This document shows, one piece after another, positions 35,901 through 49,300 of a stretch of 64,000 bases of DNA. This DNA comes from Gymnogyps californianus (taxonomy: Eukaryota; Chordata; Aves; Accipitriformes; Cathartidae). Within the stretch, counting starts at the first letter, position 1. Every line of letters starts with the position of its first letter. The stretch covers positions 87,628,520 to 87,692,519 of the forward strand of contig NC_059471.1 in assembly GCF_018139145.2 (NCBI RefSeq), read 5' to 3'. A program made the position numbers and the translations under genes. The notes beneath the pieces were generated by a model. The model worked only from the letters and a program-made list of their open reading frames with translations, did not search any database and was not told the origin of the DNA.

Positions 35901-38900
35901 CCCAGCTATCGCAGCACTGGATGAGCCCCTTCACATGCATCATGGCACAGTGCACGTATCCCATCTGTGGCCGGGTTCATCGTCGTCATGATCTGCAGAG
36001 ATTTTATAGGATTTTCTTAGAGGTAAACAATTCTATTTATGATTTCTGCTGCCAGGTGAAGGAACGCTTGTGTAGGCATGCTGCTTCATCTCAAGACAAG
36101 ACAAAGTATGTAGATGGTGTTGTCCACATGCACTGCGTGGGACCCACACACAGGCATCTCTGTTACAGTTTATCAGTTAAGTTGGTCCAGCAGTCATCAA
36201 GTTGGCTGAGAGCAGCAGACTCCTACACATCTCCACAGGAATGAGCTAAGGATAGTCATGGGATGGGCTCAGGTTATTTATCAGTTACTCATGCTAACAG
36301 ATGGGTCTCTACAACCAAGGCCTGTGGTCATCCTCTGCCTCCATTTGGCTCGAAATCACTATCTCCTAGTTACCATGTCTTCTGCAGGGGCCCACTACAC
36401 ATATCAAGTGAATCACAGGAAATCTGCTCTATCCTAAAAACCCACTTCCCCTGTGTACAGCAAAGAAAATGTCATATTCTGCGAAAATCCGTTCATTACT
36501 GGAAAATTTTTTTAGCTGAGTCAAAAAAAGAACTGGAAAGAAAGCTACAATCTACAATCTCGGTACATTTAAATGTTTCCTTGATTTTCTAAATAAGGTT
36601 GAATTGACAGGTAAAATAGCAATGTCCATTCTGTGTGCCTTTGAAAGGAGCTGTCAAGGAAGATCAAACCCAACATTATTTCCGGTCTAAAAATAAGCTC
36701 TGAAAAGCACTGTACTGCATGTATCTTTCAGTCATGCTTTGTTCCTTTTGCACTGCTCTAGCACAAATGGGCTCTCAAACCAGCTGATAATGCTGATCAC
36801 CTTGGAGGGACAGATAAAAGCAGTCTCTTCTTGAGAAGGCTGAGAACATTTCTCACTTCTAGGTCTTGTCTGCCTTGATACTGGGGAAAGAGCTTCTACC
36901 TCTGGACACTGATTTCTGTACCAAGGAATGTGTAGGTGGCCCTGCTGCAATCACAACATGCTCCATCATGGGCAGAAAGTGCAAGTGAGCTCATCATCCC
37001 CATCTTTGAAGATAAATTGCAGCAATTCCCAAATTCTAGCTTTTTCCTGTTAGCATCTGAAATTGACCAGTTAGACCAGTTCTTCTTAACAAGCTGGCTC
37101 TTGACTAAAATATCACTAAAATTAAGGGACCTCTAGAATGACGCTCTGCTTTACCCATACTGGTGCTCTGATTTGCAGAAGGCAGATGAAACTGTGAGTT
37201 GGATCCTCTCTATTTCGATGCAGAGTGCTTAACAGACATGTAGAAATCTTAGACTACAATCAAAACTTTCTTTATAACAGAGTAGCTGGTAGATAAATCT
37301 CTCGTATGGCTATTCAGACAGACTCAGAAATAATGGAACCATTTAGGCAGATTCTGGACAGCCTCATCTTTGCCTTTTGTACTGCCTAAAGCCCCATTTT
37401 AAGTGGGAATTATACCCACCAGAAACGTTTCTTTATGTCTTTTCATAACTTTTTGCATAGGAAATAAAGTGCTATGAATTATACATTGTTTTGCTCCAGA
37501 GACCACTACTAATTCAGCCTCAAAACATCAGTGCTCTCCTTATGTGCATCTTCTGAAAGACTTTCTGAGCACAGTGCTGGTTATTTGCAGTATTTTATGG
37601 CCACTTACAAGACCACTGGCTACCAGATTATCATTAGACGCTGTGCGCCAAAAAAGAAGCAAAACCTCAAACTCCCTGAAGCCCAGGACTGCTGTGCTGA
37701 TTTAGGTGTACTCCCCCTTGAAATGCATGGCAGTCAGACCCCTAATGAGCTGCCTTGGTAGGGCTGACCTTAAGCTGGTAACGGTGAGGGTCCCCTACAA
37801 CATAGTGATTACACTAGAGGACAGCTGGAGAATGGGGAGAGTCTTGCTTCATGTCAGTCAGGTGGACAAGCACTACATCTTCCTTCCTGCATGGGCTTGG
37901 CGGCAGCAGTACCGTTCCTTTTCATGGTCCCAGAAGGTAAATGTCAGTCTATTCAGACCTTCACAAACTTATTTTAATTTTATTTGTGGCATTTCTACTG
38001 AGGCCACATTTGGACAACCACCATGGAGAGCAGTGAGTCAATAATACTGCTGTGGTGGCTGTCCCTCAGTGCTGGTACACACCCTTTTAACCCACCCTGC
38101 TCAGAACACGTGGAAAGGATGTGCAGTCTTCCAGGAAGCTTATCGTATGCTATTCACTTGCAGCAGAAGGAAAGGCTTTCGCAGCTTTCCATTTTAAACA
38201 TTGAACCAAACTGAGTCTGAAGACTATTGTTTCCTTATGCAAAATGAATGAATAATTAATTGTCCAGGGAGTTCTTTGTGTAGTTCCCATCTCTGAGGAA
38301 TTTTAGCAACTGATGGAGTCCTCGGGATAGAAAACAATTCATGAACACAGGAAGTGCAGTCTCTGCGTGCATATTTATGATTATTCCACACCATATTCTG
38401 CCAGTAATCCCACTGTTGCTAAAGCATGCATCCAAAGCTCATAATTTATGGCACATGTGATGATGATACATTTCAAATAATGCACACAATGTGATCACCT
38501 GTAAGTTCAATGGAATAGCTGGCAATGATACACACCCAGCTGTGTGTGTACTTTTACACAGTAGCTGTAAAAGAGTCATTAGGGTGGGATGCAAATATTT
38601 GAAATGAACAATGTACAAAATTTGGCAAGTGCTAATAGAACCATTAAAACACAGCTGAAAAAGATGTGTACTGCTCCATACATTGGAAGTGTTTAAAACT
38701 ATTCAGACCCTGAAAATTAAGCTCTACAAGTTGTTCAGGAAACACAGCAGTGTTCCCACCCCTAGCATTGCAACCCAACCTCTCTCAACCACATTCCTGC
38801 CAAGCTCTCTCTCACTGATACTCCCCATCCAGCTGTCCCAGCAGCATGCTTGTTCACCTGCTCTATCAGCTTATAATGGGTACCTCAGGATAGACCCAGC

Positions 38901-41900
38901 CTAAACCCAAGAAAAATAAAGGATAGGATTAGTTTACAGTTATCTAAGATCTCTCCACCTCCCTTCTTCTACGCTGCAGACTCCCCACTATTTTCCAGCA
39001 CAGACTCCTTTACAAAAACCCTCAGTCTGGAAACAACTTGTCTAAATATGGAAAAACTTTTGTGGCTTGTGACTATGCTTGCTCTAATATTAAAGAATAT
39101 TCCCTTGTTATCTGGAAAGTACATGGCCGTATTGGGTTTATTCCAGTTCTGACAGAACATATGTAGCGAAAATACTTATGTAGAAGTATAATATTGTTTC
39201 AGTGGCTTTTGCAAGCTGAATGAATTCAAATTCCCAGAACATCTTGGGTGTCTCTTCCTAGCTGTAGATGCTATAAAGCAAATCCTAGCAATTAATGAGT
39301 AAACTTCAAGAAGGCTTGAAGTTGCTTTCAATGAAGACTCAAATGTTTGGAAACTTTTTCACAGCAATCAGTTTCCTGATGGCGTAAAACTGACCTGGAA
39401 ATCTCACAAGCACTGTCATTGCAAGGTCAGCAATTCAAGCCTGTGTTGCCACAAAGCTAGTTCATGATATCTAGAGGGCTGCTCCTGACAGTAGAAAATG
39501 AAGATGGATATAAAAGAAAGAAAACATCTTTAGAGTTGAACAGAAATAAAATTTCTCCATCTTTTATGAAACCAGTGGCCAGACAAAGCGGAGAGATCCA
39601 AGAAGTGTCCCACCTGGGGGGAAAAACCTTCAGTCTGCATTCATATTTTTGTAGATACCAGAGAAACCAGGGAAGAAACTTTGTAGAAGTCCCAGAGATA
39701 GGAAAAACTTTTGTTGATTTTTTTCACATTCTCAAACATAATCAGTGAGGAGAGACAATAATTCATAAATTCTGATATTCCCGGCGAATATGCTGAACCT
39801 ACTGGAATTTACTCAACCCTGACTTTCAGAACTGCTGCATTTTGACTTTGAGATGAAAGCTTGGATAGGTCATCAAGTAACCCAGACTGGTTCATATGTT
39901 TTCCTCTACCCTCTTCCTTAACACATTTTTCATGAAAGACATTAAAGGTACACACTGTATGTAAAGAATCAAAATACCAGATACTACCCGTACATCTGCA
40001 GAAATACAGAATTAACATCTCAGTGGATCTTTTTGAAAAAGGAAATGGATCCTGGCTGAATTTCCTAGGAAGCATAATTGCAAAATGTATTTGTGTCCTC
40101 TAGGAATTGCTTTGTGCTCAAGAGTCTGGGTGCTCCAGCTGCTGTCTTTGGGGAGCCTAGGCGAAAGGGCAGCTGAGTCTGGGGACTATGTCACCACCTT
40201 AGGTGGTTCCCTCTCTAAGGCAGGTGCCCTAAATACAGGTATTATTCTCTTGTGGAGATCATTCTTTTTGTGAACAGGAACTTGTTTTATACAGTTCACT
40301 TATGCCTGGGAGGAGAAGCCTCACTGTTCTTGTGATCATTTCCAGAAGCAGTGTCCCTGAAGATGGCACATTTGGCAATGACATTATTTCATACTGCTGC
40401 ATAGCAGCAATTGGCACTCTAGTCTATCAAAGATGCTACTTGAGCAATTTAAAATATTAGCCAATACCCACAAGAAGAAAACGATTTCTTTCCTATCCCA
40501 AAATATACCTCTGCAAAGTACCTGTTGTATTGCATTTAATCTAATTTACTATAGGGGAGATGAACATCCTCCCCACAACCATGCTATCTTTTAAAAGAGA
40601 TTGGTGATTCAGCTGAATGGTGACTAAGCCACTGACAAATTTTCCCTGTTAGCTTCTGTGTATAAAAGGATGCTTTGCTGGAATGTATCATCTGCAGGTA
40701 CCACTATCTTCTTGGAGTGAATGGGGGTTTCCCAGTCAAACTACACTACTTTTTTTATCATTTAAAATTATACGCATATGAAGCTTTTAGCACATTTCAA
40801 GGAGGTATCAGGTCATACAGTTGAGCCACAACAGAGAGAATGCAAAATAGGTATTGTACGTGACCGTTGGCAGAAACTGCTTGTTTAATTTACTTTATAT
40901 GATCTGAATGTATCTTCTGAAAGGATAAACAGAGATACATTCCAATGAACAGAAAAGCAGAATCATCCCACATTCTGGATGTTAGGCTGCACCTCAAAAG
41001 ACACAGGTTAAGTTGCTTGCTCTCTATAAACAGCTGCCTTTGGCAAGTACAGTACTACATCGATGAACTAGAGACAATAGTGACTTCTTCTACAGCCATT
41101 CCGGCCTGTCAGCTGCCAGCTAATATAGCTGAATAAGGAGGGGAGAAGGTAAGTTCTTAATTTAGATCAGCAGAGGAAAAGAAATTAAATAGGTGAAGTA
41201 AGCTAAACTGGAAAAGAAGTTAAGGAACAACTATTACAGTCTCTTGTGTGGGGCACTTAATGCTTCTACAGCTCCTTTGGAAACTTCCTTCTAGGGACTA
41301 TGGCAGAAGGCTACTCCTGCTCATGACATTCATCAGGATGTAAGTCTGGAAAAATAATAAGCCTGACAGTTCACTAGCGGGTTTGTCTGGTCCTGAAAAA
41401 CTGATTTCCTGGGAAATTATTTTTTTAAATCTACCTGTAGTTCTGTCTGGTTTCTCTGATGATTTACAAGACTAGATATCCTATTTTCTTGCCATGGTGA
41501 GAAAGAGTCTTACACAGCACAGACTAGTGCTTGTCCCTCTGTTCACCTTGATTTTAAAATCTCCCAGCTTGTGTCAGTGAAAGTTGTTACACATCTAATT
41601 AGCTATTTTGGTTGACGCAGAGTTAAAAACAGTTCAGTGAATAATCCGTCTATTATTTCCATCCTCATAAGTCAATAATGAAAACGATGTCACTCACCAG
41701 ATAGCATATGCAAATAAATGTGTATATGATAGACTGCAGCTGAATTTGCTGGCATCTAATAAGTGTTTAATTGCTTTGGAGTGCTACTAAAAAAAGCAAT
41801 ATTATTAGGACTTTTTTCTTGCAAATTGGTTTTAAAAGCATACGGTCAGTGTTGTATAATTGTAGTCTTATAATTAAAACTAAATAGGTTAGAAATTACA

Positions 41901-43280
41901 AGATAGAAGCAAATAAAAGCTCAACAGCATGTATACATATGGCTAAGCACAGACTAGTGTGTGGTGAGGGGTGCTTGTGTGTAGGTCTAAACGTTGTGCT
42001 CAAGTACTATGCCTGCTAGGAATTACCATTATGGCTTAGGAGGAACTGTGGTTATCTAAGGAGGCCTCAGGGAAATGAATTCTTAGCTGGGGCTGGCATG
42101 AGTATAAATTAACCAATTAAGGCACCTGTATCAATATAAGCATCCTGACTCATTGTTTAATGGGATAATTGGAATTCTGTAGAGGAAATAAAGTTGATGA
42201 CAAGGATCAAACAGAGGGAAAGCTCTCTAAGCATTTGTCTCTTGCTTGTGACAAGCTGTAGCTTAGAGGCCAGTGAATCTGTTATGAGGCTGCTGATGTG
42301 GAACAAATAGCAGTATGGGGAGTGAAAGATCAGATCATTACTTTTTAATGCTTACAAGAAAATTGTGTACATACTTATCTATGAAGAAATAGACAAAGCT
42401 CTGCATGTTTAAGAATAAACTTGAAGTCTATATTACAACTTCTTGTATGTATCTGAATTCCCAGAATATCCCAGTTTTACCTGATGAATCGTTCTTGATA
42501 TAATGCAATTCAGCAGATGCTGTTTCCTATCACTTTACATGCATCTATAAAATAGTTTGCAATATGACTACAATCCTAAGTACTTATAGGTGTCTAATCC
42601 TTGGCTTTGGTGGCTTTGTTCATCAAAGCATATGATGAACAGCTGGTGGAGGAGAAAAAGTCAAAGAGATGAGGAGCTAGTTGGGTCCTTCAATCCAAGG
42701 AGGTATGATGTGGATGATTTACTCTCTACAAACAGAAAATCGACTGATCTCCAGAGAGAGGGAAGAACGGAAGGGAAATTCACCATATTCTTAGGAAGCC
42801 ATCTTTCACAAAAGGTCAGCAGGCCTTTCACCAGAGTATGTTCAAAGAAGAAAATGAAATGGCATCTGTGGCTTCTTGTGTCCGAATGTATGCTTTCCTT
42901 TGAAGGATTCAAAATACTTTTGGCCAATGGAAACTGAGGCCTACTTAGCTTCTTTTTCATGTTTCTGAAGAGTAAGAAGATTATTTGGGAGAAAAAAAGA
43001 AAATCAAGTAAAATAAAAGACCTGGCATTGTCTTTTCTTCATGTGTCAGATGAAAGTTTTGGGTGTACCAGACACGCCATATTTTATCTGGGATATCCAC
43101 AGAGAAACAATAAAGAACATCTAACTCTCTCTTCATTTATTCCTATTCTCCTGCTTTTTTTTTTCTTCTCCTTAAGTCTGGCAGCCACCATTGGAGATGG
43201 AGTTAAACTGAAACCAGTTTCTGGAAAAAATGGAAGGTTTACTATCCAGTACCAAATACAGTTACACAGTATCCAAATAT
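32961..43280. other. Unique sequence, no gene recognised
   Basis: No transposon or known exon is recognised across about 10 kb. Two stretches look more structured than average: about 38,340-38,600 and about 41,580-41,830. They are AT-rich with repeated ATGCAAAT/TAATTA/ATTATTA-type words and little simple repeat, as in many conserved enhancers. A pyrimidine-rich tract ending CTTAAG at 43,176 precedes an open frame of about 35 codons. None of this is firm evidence of function. Confidence 0.4.
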
Positions 43281-43340
43281 AGTTGGACTTGATGATCTTA
43301 CAGGTCTTTTCCAACCTAAATGATTCTATGATTCTATGAA
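43281..43340 (+). mobile_element. CR1 LINE, extremely short 3' tail fragment
   Basis: Only the last 60 bp of CR1 are present: AGTTGGACTTGATGATCTTA, then TCTTTTCCAACCTAAATGATTCTATGATTCTATGA. This is the 3' UTR end and two tail units, with no ORF2 sequence. It matches the 3' ends at 4,225-4,272 and 53,180-53,242. Confidence 0.93.
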
Positions 43341-46300
43341 CTTTATACGTACTCTCTTGGGAACTACTGACTGTGCTCAGGGATGGCATTAGACCCAGGA
43401 GGTTCCTCAAAAAAGGCTAAGGCCCAAGCCTGGGCCCCTTCTCATTTCTCACCCTGCACAGGGTAAGTTGTAGCACTACTTGATCTAACCTGTGGAAAAC
43501 CTGGACAACTACCCTGCTTGCCTGCCTGCAAACCCAGCTCTGCAATCAGGACAATTTGTCATTGAACGATTTCACTAGTATTTGGTCAGCATGTTTTTCT
43601 GCAGTGGGCCACTGTGATGCAGTGTGTTTCTCCCTAAAATCTGTACTAAACTATTGCTCTCCATGCTCAGAAGACATAATTGTGGAATGACATACTTACG
43701 AGCGTATGCCCACTTTAACTTTCTCTAGTGTGGTATTCTCTAAAACAAGGGAAAAAACTGTGATCCCTTGAAGTTTTTATCTATAATGAAGTAATTATTA
43801 TATGTAATATAGCATTCCATGTACCTGGAAATAGAGTATAGTAGAGCCTAGTAGAAACACTCAACTGAAATATACTGGAAAACATGGAAGATCTGAACAC
43901 TTGTATTTTACGCTGTATTTTTCTATATTTCCCTGTATTTACATTGCATTGTTTACTTTTTAATTCCAGCCCCTGCTCTTTGCAGGGCAGGGATCTCTAA
44001 AGGACTCCAGCTGTAATGCACTCTATCTCTCAGTATGTATTTCTTCCATGTGGTATAGTATGAGAATCCTATAGTTCAATTTGGGAACTGTAGTAGCAGC
44101 TGGGAACCATGAAATTGAATAAGGACCAGTACTATAACTCTCTTTAGGCTACAGGAATTTGCAAAGCAAAACTCTTCCATTTCAGGAATGTAAAAATATT
44201 TTCTTTTGATTGAGAATGCCCAACATTTCTGTTCCAATTTAATGGAACTCTGACATTTCAACATTTTGCCTAATTTTACATTAAAACCAAATACGAAAAA
44301 GGATGGAACTTCTCAATTTCTTAATAACTGACACTGCCTAGGACACACAGCACACCATAGTGTTATTGAAACTAACAATGAAGTAAATAAGAGTATTCTG
44401 TAAGCTCCAGAACACATGATGAAATATTTACTATTATTCCCCATAATGAGAGTCTATCCGTCTTATCAAACTTCTGTGATAAAGTTTGCCCCTTCTGGAC
44501 CTGATGATTTTTGGAAATTGTACAAATGAAACTAACGATTCTTCCCCAGCATTACACATACAGAAATAAAGTGCATGCTGACGGAAACCAAGGACATGCA
44601 GAAATTTTTAAATGAAACCACATTGAACGTGCATTAGGATCACTCCGTATAAGAAAATCAGAAGAACAATCGCATTAGGAGAAAGGATGATGAAAAAATA
44701 TGTACTTTCTACAGGCACACGATGAAGTTAGTGTCTCAGCAGATACCAGATTCTGCTTTGAAATTCATTTTATTGACCTGAAGCTTAAGCAAGTGGGATG
44801 ACTCAAGGGTAATTGACAGGAGAGAGAGAAAGAAGTGAGATGTTGTCGTATGTGCCCTGAGCTGTTTTCTCACCACAAAACCCTCCAATACATTATGTAA
44901 ATGTATGCAGAACTCTTGTAATTAAATATTATAGATAAATCCTTGCTGAATACAACTATCGTGGCTTTCAGATATGCCTGTTCTGGAAAAGCTCACCAAA
45001 AAAAATTACATCACAATAAAAATAACGTATTCTGCTCTTGGCATTTCATATAATATATGGTAAAGTATACTCTATGTTGCCACTTGCAGCAACAAAGCCA
45101 ACAACAACAGCATGTGATTAGAACTCTGAAATCTCTCTCTCTCTCTCTTTTATCTGAGATTGCTTTCTGAAATCAAATTCAGGCAGAGAGAAAAGGAGAA
45201 GCAAACAAGTTTACCCCAGGTCTGCAACAGCAAATAATCAAGAGGACTACTTGAGGAACATTAAGTGAAGCACCAGATTCTTCAAATAGTATGGTAATTG
45301 AAACATAGGTGTTGAATATCCAATTATCTGCAGATCTGTCTTCTCTCAGAGAATGGAAAGGGCACAGAAGGGTTAGTCTGTGGTGAATGACACTGCAGGG
45401 GTAAAAAAGAGCCAGTCTGTGAACTAGAGGACAAATCTATCTCAACCTAAAATTTGTCATCAGCTATGTTGAACAGGCAATCTTTTCAAATAAATGACAA
45501 ATGACGCTGCTATTCATAGAGCAGGCATAACACAGGTTGCCACACTGTAAATTGTTACCAATACTGCCCCAGGGACCAAGAGACGTTTTACATTCAGCTG
45601 TAGAGCACCACGGACCGAAGGTGTGCTCAAGTGGAAATTACAGCTAATATAGTAAGAATTATCTAACAGTTATGTGTAACTAACCTTTATGGTTTCTTGC
45701 AAAAAAATGGATGTCGAGGCTTTTAGCATCTCTCTTTGCACTTGCACTGCATTTCAGGAAATGAGAAACCTTTCATCTCTGGCTATAAGGCAGTAATATT
45801 TTGTTTTGACATCAGGTCTGTGGAGCAGATTAATCCAAATGCTCCACATCAGTCCTTGATTTGTACAGCTACAGAGAAAGGGTGCACTTTCAGCCCATTT
45901 GTAGCCCTCTACTGTTTTTTTAAATATATTTTAAGAAGGGCACATGTTCACAAGCCAATCAGTTCAATAATGTTATATGCATAAAAATATGTGGGTAATT
46001 CTCTTCTGGCTTCTTCATGCAGCTTCATGAGGAATCTTGGCTTCCGGCCAAACAACTGCAAAAGCAAAGGTTTTTCCCCTCAGGATTTTAGCGAAGTGCA
46101 CATAATACATCTTTAAGTAAATTAGTGTTGTAACAGGTTTCAACTGATCCTTCTTGGGAAGTCAAATGAGAACCCAAAATAGATCCTGTTTTCAATTTCC
46201 ACTGAGCAGCAAAGTGATTTGAAATCTTCCCTTACCACAGGAAACAAACAAATAAAAACCAAATTTGGTAACTCTTCAGTAAATATATGTGCTTATTCAG

Positions 46301-49300
46301 TATTTAAATTCAGGACCCAAGGAGCTGTTTATTAGAGAGGGCCAATCAACATATCCAGCAATGGTAGGAAGCAAGTGTGACCCTCCAAGAAAACCCCTTC
46401 CTCTGTAGTCAGGTGCTCTGTGGCATTTACAAGGGAAAACTCAACTTGGGGTATGCAACGGTTGTCAAAGATACCTCTGCGGAGAGGTGCAGAACACCTC
46501 AATAGCCATGTACTGTAAGTATACCTTTAAGGGACAGGCAAGGTATAAGTGAAGATATGAGCAGATACTACTTATGGGAATAAACAGTACGGTACAGTCT
46601 AAACAATACAGACTGTAACTTCCACTTGAATTATGAAAAGGGGGGAAAAAGAACCTTGGAAACTTCCTGCAGAATGGTATAGCCATCAAATCAGTAATAA
46701 ACACAGCAAGCATTTTAAAGCAGAGGAGCCCTTACCTTTATTGCTTTTAGGTCTGATGATAGGATTATATGCAGTTTCTCAGTTCTCTAACTACTACTGG
46801 AGTTGTCTGAGATAAGTAATTGTATTTTCAAAAATGGAAACAAGATGGTCTCACTTGAAGGTTCAGTACTTTCTTAAAACATTTATGTAACAAAGGTGGT
46901 CCCTGGCAAGGAAATCTAGATGTGTTGAATGACAGGACAAAAAGAAAAAACAGTAGCTAAGCATTAAGCTTCATTTTTAGTACATACTTTTTCTGAAAGT
47001 ATAAAAACATAGTGTATGATTTCATAGAGATAGTTGAGATCAAATCCCTGAAAGAAGATTTCTGTTTCACTGAATGTACTTGACTAATATAAACCAGACT
47101 CTCCCTAATTTTGCTAAACACACATGCATGTTAAATTATTTTTCATAATGCCTGTTAGTAGAATTGGCACCAAGTAACTAAAATTAATCACTTTTTGTAT
47201 CATTGTTGCTAATGTGAGCATGATGTTCTCCCTGTTTGCTTTTCTGAAGGTCACGTCTATAACACCCATCAGTAGTGGCAGTTTCTCTACATGTAAGGAG
47301 ACAGCATGGTTATCATGACATCGAGCTAATTACGATTAGCTTGAAGAAAGCAAAGGATTCCTTCATCTCCAACTCTGTAGGACAAAAGGAAGGCAGAGAA
47401 CAAGGGAAATATTAATAACATTTTATATAAGAGGTGCTTGATTTTGTTCTGCTTATGTGAAATTGCATCTGAAGAAAGTGAAAGGAGAGAAAGGGAAAGT
47501 ATCTCCTGGGTCCCTAGAAAAATAACAAATGGGTTGTTAATTGGCAAGTGCTTAAATGGCTGGTTCTAATGAGGGTACATGGGCTTGTTTTTCCAACACT
47601 GGGTCTCACATCAAAACAACAAGAAACAATTGAAAAATCTCTGCTGAAGAAAGCAAGAGGAAGTGGGTTGTCACCAGCTGTTCAAAGACAAGATCCTGCA
47701 ACAAATGTGTAGCAGCAGATGCCATGTGAAGCACGGGGAATGTAAATGCATATGAGTCATCACATAAGCTTGGGGGGGGGACAAGCTGCAGGCCAGATCC
47801 TGGGGGAAAAGATTTTTGTAGCTTTAACCATTTCTCCACTTGCTTTGTACTTTGTTTGAATACACAGTATATTTTTTTGGAAGAAGGTGTCTTTAAGACC
47901 TGTTAAAGAGCCACAAGCACCAGGAAAGTATCTTACAGAGATATTATGCTTTGGGCCTATCACATCAAAAAGGAGATGGTCCAGCATCATTGTCTATCCA
48001 GCTGGGAAAGTAGTTTAAAACATTTCCCACTTTCCCCTCTCCTTTTACATTCATGATAATAATAAACATTTTTAAAAGGATCATTTTTATAATTTGCAAC
48101 ATTTCACTGGTTTGTTTACCACTGCAGCTTCATAAATAGCTCAACTGGCACAATGGGAAAAAATAGAGAATTAGTGTAGTGGCAGAAATAGAACTTCCCC
48201 CTGTGTCTCACAGTGATAATCCCAAGGCTCCCATCTCAGGTAGGGTGCCCTGGGCAGGGGGGTAGGTTCTTGTAACAGTTAAAGTACGATGGAACTTGAA
48301 CTGTAGGCGGCAGTAGGATGCACTCCAGGAGATTTCAGTAAAATCCTGTTTCTTTAAAAGCAATAGCAAAAAAGAGACAGAGGGAGGAGTCCCAGACTCA
48401 GCTCCTGCCTTGGCTGTCCCAGCTGTACATATCTAGGCACTCTTATGCTCTACTCATTATAAAATACACACTGATTTACACAATCCCATAATCTTTTAAC
48501 AAAATAGGTCATCAGGCATTATCAAATTTTCATTTGTTTAATTGCAAAATTCTCTTCTTGTTTTTCCCCAGCAACACCAAGCTCTCATGTAGAGAGGAAA
48601 AAAAGGCATTAGCAGAAGACTTTGCATAGAGGTGGATCTACATTTTGAACCCATTTATATGTCTCATGCTGCCATGTTCCACTGTGACAGATCCTGAGAG
48701 TTGCCTCCTGCCAGTCGTCCTTGAGGCAGCCATCCCTGATTTCCCCACCGAATTCATACTGCTTAACAAATCACAAACAAGGAGAGGCTTTAAGGTCATT
48801 GAGCTCTGGGGGTTTCTTGTGCTTTAAAGATGAACTCCAAGGCTGACTGGAAACAGTGATTTCATTTTGTGAAAGCATGATGATCTTTTGCTATTAGAGT
48901 CTTTCTCGGTTTAAAAAAAAAAAAGAAAAACAACCACAAAAAAGAGAGAGAGGGTGAGGAGGAAGGGCCCTCAACAGCCAGTGGTGTAGAGATTTGGAGA
49001 TTCACCTGTGGCACAAGGGACACTGCATGAGTATCAGCCCAGTGGGAAAACCATTACACTCATCTACATGATTTAGAGTTGCACAGGGTTATGATTTTCA
49101 GACTCTGGCAGGGTGATGCCATGAACCTGGTGGCAGCAGGGGTTCATGTTGAACTTCTGCCGCATAAACCTGGGGAATCCATCAGTGGTCAGGGGGAGGC
49201 ATATAAGATTATAGTTTCTGTTGAGATAATTTATCTGCAAAGCTACTCTTTAAGAAACAAAAAAACCAACCATGTTTGTACCTGATCACAGGAAGAAGGC

